Part shown: in pieces, positions 34,076 through 43,047 of the stretch
Layout of the letters: every line of letters begins with the position of its first letter
How positions within the stretch are numbered: position 1 is the stretch's first letter
Origin: Hymenobacter mucosus
Lineage (GTDB): Bacteria; Bacteroidota; Bacteroidia; Cytophagales; Hymenobacteraceae
Direction of reading: 5' to 3'
Assembly: GCF_900188255.1 (NCBI RefSeq)
Contig: NZ_FZNS01000015.1
Location: forward strand, 17,634-81,633
Length of the DNA: 64,000 nucleotides
The notes under the pieces: model-generated
What the model was told of the DNA's origin: nothing
The model's input: the letters and a program-made list of their open reading frames with translations, nothing else
Databases searched by the model: none
Program-made: the position numbers and the translations under genes

Positions 34076-37030
34076 ATGGAAGAAGATAACTACCTCCAGA
34101 ATCTTAGCAAAGCTATTGGGTTATCGGTTGACCGACTGGTTAGCATTCAGTCTAACCTGGGCCTATCCGTTTCGGCCGCCGTTCCTGCAGATATTATCTC
34201 TTGCATCATGGAGAAGGTCGAAGAAGAAAGCATTCAAATTCTCCCCGACCTGTGCTTAGGAGAGGTAAAATTCTATGACGAGCACAAAAATTTCTTCGGT
34301 GTCATCCACCAGATAGCTTCTGCATCTGATTCCTGTCCAGAATCCGTAAAGTTTTATGATACTGATTCTGTAAGTAACTCCTTTCCCGATGGATGTCTGG
34401 TGCTATTTAGACTGAAACGCACGAGTGATAAAGCGAAAGCGCACGAAGTAGTCCAGTTAAAGGAGGCATCGTATAGTAAGTTGTTGGCTGCGCTGCAAGA
34501 GTTGCTTTCTCACAAGTCACAATGCATTCCTAGGTTACTGGGAGCCCCGCAGTTCAAAGCAGGTGCCATAATCAGCACATCACTACGCAAACAACTATTG
34601 ACAACACTGCAAGAAGGCGTAGTTGATAAGTCAGTATCAGAACGGGACATAAACCAAGCGTGGCAGGGATTAGAGCGTTTGCGTGCTGAAAATGAAGACT
34701 TTCTCGTTTTTCTTCAAAACTTAATGCAACGCAGGCAACCTACCCTTAGAGGAATAGTAGCCGCGTTGCACAAGCGTAAGCTACACATAGAGGGTGACCT
34801 ACAAAACCAAATAAGGGAAAGCCTGCTTTTGGAAATTGAACGGGACCGCTACATTAAGCCATCTGAACTACAAGGAATTATGTCTTCTCTCAAGTGGCTG
34901 GGGGCAGGCAAAGGCGAAATAATGAGGGTAACCGCTGGTTCTATCATAAGCCAGTTAGGCTACGAGTTAGGCTCCCTAATTAAGACTAGGGGCGATGAAG
35001 GCGACTTACTACTTGAAGTATTTATTTTAACCCACTTAGAATCTGTGAGTTCTTATCGTTCACAACAGAACGGAAGGGACATCTATGATATTGGCATTAT
35101 ACTCAAGCAATCAGACTTCAGTTCTGATAAACAAGCTCTCCTAGCTACTCTGGAAGCTCACGTGTTAGCGGATAGAACCCGGTATTCGTCCTCAGTGATT
35201 CGGGCTCTTTACTCATTAACGGGCAATCCCTCTGCACTGGAATCAGTAGTAGTGAAGACTACTAGCGATTTCGAGAGGCTCTGTCGCGAAATTCCAAACG
35301 CTTCTGGCGGACTAATCACAATAGGAGTCAAAGCGCATATCAAATCCGTAGCTCTCAGATTACTGGGTGAAAGTTCGTATCCAAGCCCAGGACTGAAAGA
35401 TTTAGGTAAAATTATTTCTGCCTGCCAGCAAGTAGAAGTAGGCCTGACTGTTGAAGAAGTTTCTATAATCGCCAATGCTGAAAGCAAATGGTCTGTAGAC
35501 ACTTTTATAGAGTATATAAGATTCTTGGAAAGTAGCCAAGCGGAAGAGCTACTGGCTGAATTTATACGAGAGCGTTTCCAATCTAAGGACTTCAGGGATA
35601 AACAGTATTCATTGCTGAAAATCCTGATAGAGCTACAGCATATACCATTGATAGCAAAGCTGTGTTTACAGGCTTGGCCCTGTGAACCGGGTTACTCTCA
35701 GCATAATCTGTGCGATGAGGTCTTATCAAAGGATCTCAACCTGTTCCAATATGTTGACGATAAGCTACTGGCTGCTATTACAGTTGAAACTAACTATGAA
35801 CTATTACAGCTGAGTATTGAACAAAGGTCAATTCGCATTGTACAAGCACTTTTGGCTAACGCGGTTTTTGACAAGCAGGAGTCGCTTCATGAATTTGCTG
35901 ATTGGTGTCAGCAGAACAAATCCTCTGTTGAGTACTGTGTAGATATTTTATCCGAAACAAACGCTTTTCAAGTACCAGGCCGGGCAAAGGACAATATGGG
36001 CTATATGTGCTTGTTTGCTTGGTATCACATTGAATCAGCCACGATAAAGCGTTTGGTTGATAACTGTGACGATATTAGACGCGAATACCTTATCAAATAT
36101 CTGCTCTACCGTGTTTACCAACGAGGAAAAGGAGCCGGAATGCCGCACATCAAGGGTATTGAGGTGCTCCGTACTATAACAGAAGGCATTAAAACAACGG
36201 CACTCTCATTAAATCTCATCTGCTTTTTCATAAAACGCGCTCCACAGTCTGGTGATAATTTATTGGGATTGCTCAACTCATTTATTTACAAAGAAATTGA
36301 ACAGGAAAAAGCTGGCGATTACTCCTCATTTAAAAATGCATTCTTAATTAAGAAATTATCCAGGAAGTGTAGTGGGCGCAAACTACAGTCTGATAGCACA
36401 TTCCGCGAGTGGAAACAAGGCTCCGTCTCCCGTGTGTACATCGACCGGTCCCGCTATCGGGTGACCGAGCACTTGGGTATATTTTGTGAAGGTCGTCCCT
36501 GGAAATCGCTTACTGCTTACGATTCCGAGCAGAACCGTTCCACTACCGTACACATTCACTATTGTCGGGGCTGTGCATGCTATGAGCCGAACATGGACCC
36601 GCAACTTAGGGGCCATTTCTCGGACTGGACAATAAGCGAAGTTCTGGCGGTTCTAGGTTACTCTATCGACCGCCTAGTTATAAGTACGATTGCGGGATGG
36701 GCCAACAGGATGAATGAGATTCTGGACCACTTGCAATGCCGGACATGCAAATCTGTCCTGCGGCCCAAGGCCATGGATTTTGACACTCTTGGTTACTATG
36801 CCGTTCCGATATTCTATTGCCTGAACAACTCCTGCGCAGATTACCGGCAAGAAATCAGGTTTACCCATTGCATCAAGTGTCATGGCTTGATTGATAGCAG
36901 AGACTGTAAACCATGCAGTAACGGTTGGTTAATTTGTCCTGACTCATCTTGTAAGGGGTGTTGTCCCACGCATAGTGGTAAAAGCTACACCCCGGTCAAG
37001 GTCCAGAGGAATGAAATGCCTGACTTTTAA
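34076..37030 (+). CDS. Large cold-shock-like, helical, zinc-ribbon protein of unknown function
   Basis: 984 residues, visibly AT-richer than its neighbours. N-terminal residues 5-50 (YLQNLSKAIGLSVDRLVSIQ) resemble the IF2-N-type small helical domain. Residues about 60-125 (LGEVKFYDEHKNFFGVIHQI, then DGCLVLFRLKRTSDKAKAHEV) follow the cold-shock domain pattern and should bind single-stranded nucleic acid. A long alpha-helical repeat-like region (about 200-760) follows. The C-terminus has CxxCxC (YCRGCAC, about 829) and several CxxC knuckles (LQCRTC, HCIKCHG, CKPC, CPDSSCKGCC), likely zinc ribbons. No known family as a whole. Likely works with the helicase-HNH upstream. Confidence 0.65.
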   Translation: MEEDNYLQNLSKAIGLSVDRLVSIQSNLGLSVSAAVPADIISCIMEKVEEESIQILPDLCLGEVKFYDEHKNFFGVIHQIASASDSCPESVKFYDTDSVSNSFPDGCLVLFRLKRTSDKAKAHEVVQLKEASYSKLLAALQELLSHKSQCIPRLLGAPQFKAGAIISTSLRKQLLTTLQEGVVDKSVSERDINQAWQGLERLRAENEDFLVFLQNLMQRRQPTLRGIVAALHKRKLHIEGDLQNQIRESLLLEIERDRYIKPSELQGIMSSLKWLGAGKGEIMRVTAGSIISQLGYELGSLIKTRGDEGDLLLEVFILTHLESVSSYRSQQNGRDIYDIGIILKQSDFSSDKQALLATLEAHVLADRTRYSSSVIRALYSLTGNPSALESVVVKTTSDFERLCREIPNASGGLITIGVKAHIKSVALRLLGESSYPSPGLKDLGKIISACQQVEVGLTVEEVSIIANAESKWSVDTFIEYIRFLESSQAEELLAEFIRERFQSKDFRDKQYSLLKILIELQHIPLIAKLCLQAWPCEPGYSQHNLCDEVLSKDLNLFQYVDDKLLAAITVETNYELLQLSIEQRSIRIVQALLANAVFDKQESLHEFADWCQQNKSSVEYCVDILSETNAFQVPGRAKDNMGYMCLFAWYHIESATIKRLVDNCDDIRREYLIKYLLYRVYQRGKGAGMPHIKGIEVLRTITEGIKTTALSLNLICFFIKRAPQSGDNLLGLLNSFIYKEIEQEKAGDYSSFKNAFLIKKLSRKCSGRKLQSDSTFREWKQGSVSRVYIDRSRYRVTEHLGIFCEGRPWKSLTAYDSEQNRSTTVHIHYCRGCACYEPNMDPQLRGHFSDWTISEVLAVLGYSIDRLVISTIAGWANRMNEILDHLQCRTCKSVLRPKAMDFDTLGYYAVPIFYCLNNSCADYRQEIRFTHCIKCHGLIDSRDCKPCSNGWLICPDSSCKGCCPTHSGKSYTPVKVQRNEMPDF

Positions 37031-37167
37031 ACTTACCAAGAAAAGCGATGAGTCGCTGTTCCCGCCTGCCTCGTTTGGCAAGATGCCCTGGGCTTATTAC
37101 AGTCCCTTGATGGAAGTAGGTATACTTCGGTAGGCAATCCTAATAGAAAGCGGACGCATTTAATAGT

Positions 37168-37257
37168 TCAGGTACGATAACCCTTAATTATCATCCCTAC
37201 TCTCCTTTTCTGGATGTTTGGTTTTAAGTTATGATAACCTTCACTTATCATAACTTA
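37168..37257. promoter_or_regulatory. Two copies of a recombinase-type inverted-repeat site
   Basis: Copy 2 (37225-37257) has perfect 13-bp arms, TAAGTTATGATAA and TTATCATAACTTA, around a 7-bp spacer CCTTCAC. Copy 1 (37168-37200) has the same 13-7-13 layout, with 10/13 and 9/13 matches to the arms and spacer CCCTTAA. Centres are 57 bp apart, 110 bp upstream of the tyrosine recombinase start. A 13-7-13 arrangement is what tyrosine recombinases use as a crossover core, so a plasmid resolution or integration site is likely. Confidence 0.55.
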
Positions 37258-37366
37258 TCTTTGCCATTGAAAAAGCGCGGCTTCTTTACCGTTTCAGATG
37301 CTTCTATATAAGGTGTCGCCTTATGGTCCAAATCAACTCGCTCCGGCACTGCCTTAAATTCACTCC

Positions 37367-38425
37367 ATGAGCGAAGACCTTTCTCTCGTTGCCTCTTCAC
37401 CCGCCGGCCAGTCGGTCGGCGCGCAGTTGGCTCGGGCCTCAGCCAAAGTCGCGGGCTTTCTGGAAGTCGGCCTGCAGGGCGCGGCCAATACAGAGCGGGC
37501 CTACACGTCGGACCTAAAAAGCTACGTGACCTTTTGCGAGCAGCATGGCTTCGTCGCCGTGCCGGCCGACGTGGATACACTCACGGAGTACGTCGCCTAC
37601 CTGGCTTCCGAGAAACCGGTATCCGATACAATGGGCGGTGGGGGAAAAAAGAAGCGAAAGGGCCAGCAGCCGCTCACTCGTCCCCACTCGCTGGCTACCA
37701 TCAAGCGGCACCTAGCCGCCATCCGTAAAGCGCACCAGCTCGCCGGCCACCGGCTGCCGGCTACCTTGGATGCGCTCAACATTGTCATGGAAGGCATTGC
37801 CCGCACCCTGGGCAAGCGGCAGGATCAGGCCCCAGCGTTTACCGTCGAGGAGCTGAAGCAGGCCATCCGCCGCATGGACCTGGAGACATCGGCCGGCCTG
37901 CGGGACCGTGCCCTGCTGCTACTCGGTTTTGCGGGGGCATTCCGCCGCTCCGAGCTGGTGGACCTGAACATCGAGCAGCTAGATTTCACGGAGCGGGCCT
38001 TGCTGGTGCACCTGGCCAAAAGCAAGACCAACCAATACGGCGCCGTGGAGGACAAAGCCATTTTCTACGCGCCCAACGCGGACTACTGCCCCGTGCGCTG
38101 CCTGCGGGCTTGGCTCCATTTGCTCGGTCGTACGACAGGAGCGCTGTTCGTAAAGATTCCGCGGGCGGCTCCGGGCCAGATGGCCGTGCCTTCAGACAAG
38201 CGGCTTTCCGACATCTCCATCAACAAGCTGGTGCAAAAGCGCCTTGGCCCGGATTACTCAGCTCACTCCCTGCGGGTATCCTTTGTGACGGTGGCTGTGC
38301 TCAACGGGCAATCTCACAAAGCCATTAAAAACCAAACCAAGCAAAAAACGGATGCCATGATTGAGCGATATACGCAGCTCAACAACGTGGTGTCCTACAA
38401 TGCTGCTCAGGCGTTGGGGCTATGA
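37367..38425 (+). CDS. Tyrosine recombinase (phage integrase family)
   Basis: 352 residues. An N-terminal SAM-like core-binding domain (about 30-140, TERAYTSDLKSYVTFCEQHG) precedes a catalytic domain with GFAGAFRRSELVDL (Arg about 190), LAKSKTNQYG (Lys), SAHSLRVSF (HxxR about 300) and MIERYTQ (nucleophile Tyr about 336). The usual His/Trp between HxxR and Tyr appears as Lys in NQTKQKTDAM, an oddity seen in some relatives. It has its own likely target sites just upstream. It probably resolves plasmid multimers or moves the defence cargo. Confidence 0.85.
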   Translation: MSEDLSLVASSPAGQSVGAQLARASAKVAGFLEVGLQGAANTERAYTSDLKSYVTFCEQHGFVAVPADVDTLTEYVAYLASEKPVSDTMGGGGKKKRKGQQPLTRPHSLATIKRHLAAIRKAHQLAGHRLPATLDALNIVMEGIARTLGKRQDQAPAFTVEELKQAIRRMDLETSAGLRDRALLLLGFAGAFRRSELVDLNIEQLDFTERALLVHLAKSKTNQYGAVEDKAIFYAPNADYCPVRCLRAWLHLLGRTTGALFVKIPRAAPGQMAVPSDKRLSDISINKLVQKRLGPDYSAHSLRVSFVTVAVLNGQSHKAIKNQTKQKTDAMIERYTQLNNVVSYNAAQALGL

Positions 38426-38646
38426 CAAATTGCATAAATAGTCACCAGGCCTGCCACTACCCCCACCTCGATAAGGTGCACCAGTACAAATTGGACAAGT
38501 AACTTGGATTGTAATGTTAGTGGGCCTTGAGAGCGACGAAAGTTATTACAAACAACAATGTCAGTTAGTACTGAAACCTTTAAGGCAGTTTGTTCCAATC
38601 GAACATGCTCCTCTAAATAGGCGGTGCCTGTACGAACAATTATTTT
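38426..38646. other. Non-coding spacer between recombinase and Argonaute
   Basis: 221 bp between convergent genes; no gene or strong hairpin terminator recognised. Confidence 0.35.
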
Positions 38647-40137
38647 CTAAATGTAGAATCTAAATGAAGTAGGCAGCTTCCTGATGTTCTTCACATTCAA
38701 TTCTGCCATAATCCCTCCTACCTGCCTAGAAAACGATAGTGTCACCGGGGCGCCGCCAGTAAAGCTAGAAGTATTCCAATTCATGCGAGCCAGCGCTAGA
38801 ATATCTTCAGCAGCCTTTACAACATCCAGTGGCTCATTGCTTCTTATTTCGATTGGCCGCGGAATATGAGCCCCCGGATAGGTACCAAGTTCCCGGATAT
38901 AGCCTGTGTTAAACAAGTAATAACTGGTGTCATTAACGACGCATAAAGTACCGCGGTCAACCGGATACTTACTATGCTTAACTAAGCAAAAGGCTGTCTC
39001 CTGTAAATTAATGAGTTCCACAATTGGAATACTGCTGAACGCATTACGGAATCCTTCTTCCTCATTCTCATCAAAAAAGGAGGTTTTGTGCAGCACTATG
39101 CGCTGAGGCGGTAGCCCGGTTCGGTAAGCATATTCTTCAATAATTTTTACACCTAGCTCAAATGATTGCGCACTGGAAAGGTGCACAGCCCTACTAGCGC
39201 GCGGGTTGTACTCCACATCGCTTCCGCGCAATGCAAAACCTTCTCCGTCTGAGGAAAATCCCTGGGCAATGCACGATTTTACCACTTGTTTAATGTTGGT
39301 GCGCAGATGATGAAATGTAATGCCGACAAAGCATGTCTCTACATCGTGCGCACGTAAACGCCACGGAATTCCGCCAGCCTTGTAATACAGCGCAACGGAA
39401 CTATTCCAAGCCCGCGCAGCTGCATCTTGGTTATCCGCTAAGTCCAGAAATATCTTATCCCTCCCAATTTGTATGGGGATATTGACCAAAATAGCCTTCG
39501 CTTTTAGGGCCCGACGGAAATCCCTGTACAGCAAATCTTCTTCCGTATCTTCTATTTGCTCGTCAAAAAGGGAAAACTGAAAACCTGGCTTATTAGCAGA
39601 TGCCATTTTTTTCAACTCGGATTTTTCATCCTTTGTTAATTTCCGCTCCACGTGATGACAAGCATCTACCAGATTTTCAGGTAGACAGCAAAAAATAACG
39701 TTAGGACGCGTTGACTCAAGAGTTGAAAGCTTCTCTAGTCCTTTGTTGTACAAATTAAGCACTGTATCAAAACGCAGGCTGTCGTCTTGAATTGCAAGCG
39801 CATCAGTAAGCTCCTCAGACGCTATTTCATGCGTCCAAACGGTACTAGTGTTAAGAGTAGCTTGAAAGACCATCCCAAACCCTGGATAATCAGGGTATTG
39901 CTGGGTGTTCTTCATGGTTGTTGGAATGAGCCCTTGGCACCGTTCGAGCCAAAAAGCAGCTTTCATGTTCATCTCCCGTGGTCCAACCAAACCAACCCGC
40001 ACCTCCTTTAATTGAGCAGCCCCGAACCGCACATCGAAAGGTCCTGCTTGTTTCAGTCCCACTTTGGGGTCGGTGAAAGAGCCAATGCCGCCAAACTCAA
40101 GTTCAGTAGGCTGAATTTCAATAATCTTGATATCCAT
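38647..40137 (-). CDS. Short prokaryotic Argonaute (MID-PIWI), catalytically inactive
   Basis: About 496 residues from ATG 40137 (MDIKIIEIQPTELEF), 4 bp after the stop of the SIR2 gene; an upstream ATG at 40173 would overlap it. The size, lack of a PAZ domain, and segments RPNVIFCCLPENL (MID), GGIPWRLR, CFVGITFHH (269-277), QRIVLHKTSFFDENE and DTSYYLFNTGY identify a short pAgo. The first catalytic Asp of the PIWI tetrad (usually GxDxxH-like) is Thr in CFVGITFHH, so slicing is not expected. It should use guide nucleic acid to recognise invading DNA or RNA and activate the SIR2 partner. Confidence 0.88.
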   Translation of the reverse strand: MDIKIIEIQPTELEFGGIGSFTDPKVGLKQAGPFDVRFGAAQLKEVRVGLVGPREMNMKAAFWLERCQGLIPTTMKNTQQYPDYPGFGMVFQATLNTSTVWTHEIASEELTDALAIQDDSLRFDTVLNLYNKGLEKLSTLESTRPNVIFCCLPENLVDACHHVERKLTKDEKSELKKMASANKPGFQFSLFDEQIEDTEEDLLYRDFRRALKAKAILVNIPIQIGRDKIFLDLADNQDAAARAWNSSVALYYKAGGIPWRLRAHDVETCFVGITFHHLRTNIKQVVKSCIAQGFSSDGEGFALRGSDVEYNPRASRAVHLSSAQSFELGVKIIEEYAYRTGLPPQRIVLHKTSFFDENEEEGFRNAFSSIPIVELINLQETAFCLVKHSKYPVDRGTLCVVNDTSYYLFNTGYIRELGTYPGAHIPRPIEIRSNEPLDVVKAAEDILALARMNWNTSSFTGGAPVTLSFSRQVGGIMAELNVKNIRKLPTSFRFYI

Positions 40138-40141
40138 TGCT

Positions 40142-42886
40142 TTATTCTTCAGTGTCGTCCCACTCTTTCTCATCCGCTCCTAGTTCTTCCCGTTGCTGGT
40201 CAGCTAGTCGGCCTATCTCAGGGTCAACATCACTCTCATCTTCTTCATCATCCAGCTCGTCAAACTCCCCTTCAATCAGTGTGACATCATTCTGGGAGGC
40301 ACCGACGTAATCAGCCCCTATCAAAATGTTATCACCTAAGCCGTCCGTCGTGGAAGAATGCAGCACAAAGCTTTGATGAGGTTCGCCAGATAACGTGCGA
40401 AGCCAGAACACCAAATCATTGAGTACACTTTGGTTATAATCATGCGACATCTTTTTGGTCGCCAATCGGCCAACTTTGGCAGACTCTAAAAGGTCTTTTT
40501 GTCCATTCAGAGTGAAAACATATGTAGGCTCAATGAATAAACACCACTGTTCGCCGATGCGCCGCACAGAATAGTAGAATGCCTTATGCTCCCAGTAGCG
40601 TATTGTTTCCTTATTGACTGCGTAGCGTGGACGCGCAACTGTTCGTTTGGTCTTTTTGAAACGGGCTTTGTAAGCAATTACTCGTGCGCCATCATCACTC
40701 TTAGGAAAGTAGGCGCGTTTTTTAACAACGTCAACTACTAAACCACAGCGGAAGAAATGACTTTTAAGGCTATCATTAAGCAACCTGACAAACCGTTTCT
40801 CTCCTTCATTACCAGCTAGGTATTCGTCCAAGGCTAGTGTAGCAATAGTTGGGATTTTTACCAGATTGCGAAGGGTATTGTATCTGATTCGCAAATCGGT
40901 AAGCGTGAAAACCTGCTTCTCAAATAATTCAAATGGCGGAAAATAGAGAGTAGGGTACGTCTCAAACATTTCTTTTCTGGAAGAATGTAAAGACTCAGCA
41001 TAGGAAATGTATTCTGGAAGGTGCTGTATTTCCAGAATGTTTGATGTGTATTTAGTTGTAATAACTCTTAGTGGGACAGCGGTTTGAGTAATCTCATCGA
41101 CGGCTTCGGGGCGGCATTGCAAAAGCACAGTGAATTCCGTATTAGCCAAATTAGCTTCGAAGTCAACGTGTCCAGCATTCTGTTGAACCCGCTGAACAAC
41201 GTCATATAGGCCGGAACCCCGCTTGTCCATGGCGCCGGCACCATAAAATAAATCTGCTAATACAGGATTGCGATATCCTTTAATTCCCCGCCGGCCACGC
41301 CTGATTTCATCAATCATTACTTCGTCTTCGAAGAATGGTCGCACCTCATCCATTAGGCCGCCAGGATTGAAGATTCGGATAACCCCAGGGTTTATTTCGA
41401 TAACGTTAGTTTCCTGCACTTCATAGTCCCGATGCACAAGGGAATTGACTACTACTTCCTTTAGAGCAATCGGGTCGTAGGGCGTTACGTCCGTTGACTC
41501 TTCATTCTTGAGCCTGAAAGGTTTATTGACTAAGGCTAAAGCTTCGTCAATCTCTTTGAGTTGAATCCACAGATTGCCGCTAATTGTTCTCTCAACGAAC
41601 TCCTCCTCAATCGAATCGTCCTTCAGCAACTTGCGCAGCCATCTGGTCGGACCCGCGAACTTTATAACTACTTGTGCCTTAGAAACAACTTCCTGCGGCT
41701 TTTTGGCAAAAAGGAGTAACCCAGCGTATGTAGCCAACAAGTTCCCTTCATGGTCAACCCGAACCAAATTGAGATGCACCATCTGGTTAGTGAGCCAGTC
41801 TGAGTCAATCGTATCTGGTATTGAGATTTTTAGCTTTTCGCAATACTTTACAATGCGTAGTCGCAGCAGTGCGGCATCAAAATCTTCTGCTTGATAAGCA
41901 ATGGCACTTTTCAAGTCGAAACTGGTCACCGTGGGCTCGCGTCGGTTGACTACCGGTAGCGAACGGTCAAAATTCACTTTTATCTTCTTCTCCCCCAAGT
42001 GCGGCCAAATCACCTTGTCAAGTAGATGGTCAAAGGATTCTATCTCAATAAATTGAAAGTTTGTTCCGATGATACTGCTAAGCGTCTTCACATAATCGGT
42101 AGCATCTTCTGGTTTCTCCCCTTTGCGCAAGCACCAATAAATCCCGTTTTTATAGTTATTGGCACGTTGGGCGTTGCTTATGAGCAAATGTTCCATAATC
42201 GAGGCTTCGCCTCCGCGGTATCCTACCACTACGAGCGGGTGGTCTTTCAACAGTGGGACAAGCGTTTGCACCAACTCCTCATCCATGCGCTCAATTTCCT
42301 CGATTACATTACGGTCAGAATAGTTATTGACGTCGCCGTGAAGAAACACGGAAACGGGAAAAGGAGGTGTCGCTGAAATTTTTACGTACTCCGGAGCTGT
42401 CCGCACATAATCAATCATGGCCGGCTGATTGATTTCATTCCTTGCTTTCCCAATACACTCGTCGAAATTGGTGGTAAGCACAGTGCTGATGCGGCTCAAG
42501 TGCATGAGTTCAGCAAGCCTCAGATAACCGATGCTCACCCGCATATCAGGGTTCAAAATTTTCACCCAGAACTGCTTCCTAGCTGTTTGAGGCTGTAGAA
42601 GGCTTTCAACAGCGTATGGAAATAGTTCTCCCATAGAAACATCCTCTTTGAACCATGCCTGTGTGTCACGCAACCACGGCAACCAATCGCTGCGTGTTAT
42701 GCGTGGGTCATCAGGGTCTTTGCCATTCTGACGTGCATAAGCCCATTTAGATGCTTTGCTAACAATGTCTCCAGCCAAGGGAATACCTGAAGTAACGGAC
42801 GCCCCAGCACCAAGCAAGAAAATAGGTTTGGGCGTATTTTTCAGCAGAGTAGCTACTATGCCCGCGTTATTAACATTTAAATGCAT
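40142..42886 (-). CDS. SIR2-(RecG-like/AlbA-type)-APAZ effector of short Argonaute
   Basis: 914 residues. The N-terminal SIR2 NADase domain (about 15-290) shows FLLGAGASVTSGIP, VLTTNFDECI (Asn140, Asp142) and VFLHGDVNN (His183). The middle (about 330-640) carries ALKEVVVNSLVHRDYEV, VIRIFNPGGLMDEV and GAGAMDKRGSGLYDVVQ, the signature of the HATPase-like module of Schlafen/AlbA-RecG-like regulators. The C-terminal part (to 900) ends in an APAZ-like region with FIEPTYVFTLNGQKDLLESA and LNDLVFWLRTL. With the short pAgo it forms a SPARSA-type system, in which target recognition triggers NAD+ depletion. At 914 residues it is much longer than the usual SIR2-APAZ. Confidence 0.82.
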   Translation of the reverse strand: MHLNVNNAGIVATLLKNTPKPIFLLGAGASVTSGIPLAGDIVSKASKWAYARQNGKDPDDPRITRSDWLPWLRDTQAWFKEDVSMGELFPYAVESLLQPQTARKQFWVKILNPDMRVSIGYLRLAELMHLSRISTVLTTNFDECIGKARNEINQPAMIDYVRTAPEYVKISATPPFPVSVFLHGDVNNYSDRNVIEEIERMDEELVQTLVPLLKDHPLVVVGYRGGEASIMEHLLISNAQRANNYKNGIYWCLRKGEKPEDATDYVKTLSSIIGTNFQFIEIESFDHLLDKVIWPHLGEKKIKVNFDRSLPVVNRREPTVTSFDLKSAIAYQAEDFDAALLRLRIVKYCEKLKISIPDTIDSDWLTNQMVHLNLVRVDHEGNLLATYAGLLLFAKKPQEVVSKAQVVIKFAGPTRWLRKLLKDDSIEEEFVERTISGNLWIQLKEIDEALALVNKPFRLKNEESTDVTPYDPIALKEVVVNSLVHRDYEVQETNVIEINPGVIRIFNPGGLMDEVRPFFEDEVMIDEIRRGRRGIKGYRNPVLADLFYGAGAMDKRGSGLYDVVQRVQQNAGHVDFEANLANTEFTVLLQCRPEAVDEITQTAVPLRVITTKYTSNILEIQHLPEYISYAESLHSSRKEMFETYPTLYFPPFELFEKQVFTLTDLRIRYNTLRNLVKIPTIATLALDEYLAGNEGEKRFVRLLNDSLKSHFFRCGLVVDVVKKRAYFPKSDDGARVIAYKARFKKTKRTVARPRYAVNKETIRYWEHKAFYYSVRRIGEQWCLFIEPTYVFTLNGQKDLLESAKVGRLATKKMSHDYNQSVLNDLVFWLRTLSGEPHQSFVLHSSTTDGLGDNILIGADYVGASQNDVTLIEGEFDELDDEEDESDVDPEIGRLADQQREELGADEKEWDDTEE

Positions 42887-43047
42887 GATGCTAAATTAGA
42901 TATTGACAGCAGGTAAAAAACTGGCTAAGGCTGAAACGAAAGTGTATTACTATGCCAGTGAAAAAGATATAGGGTCGCCTCATTTCTTCGGCTAGAAATA
43001 TTTCTATTGGATTGAGGTTTTATTCACGTCCTGATTCTGAAGATGTT

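Noticed and set aside
40138..40173. Longer Argonaute start at ATG 40173
   Set aside because: It would overlap the SIR2 gene by 32 bp and adds a basic leader unlike the family; ATG 40137 gives the expected start.
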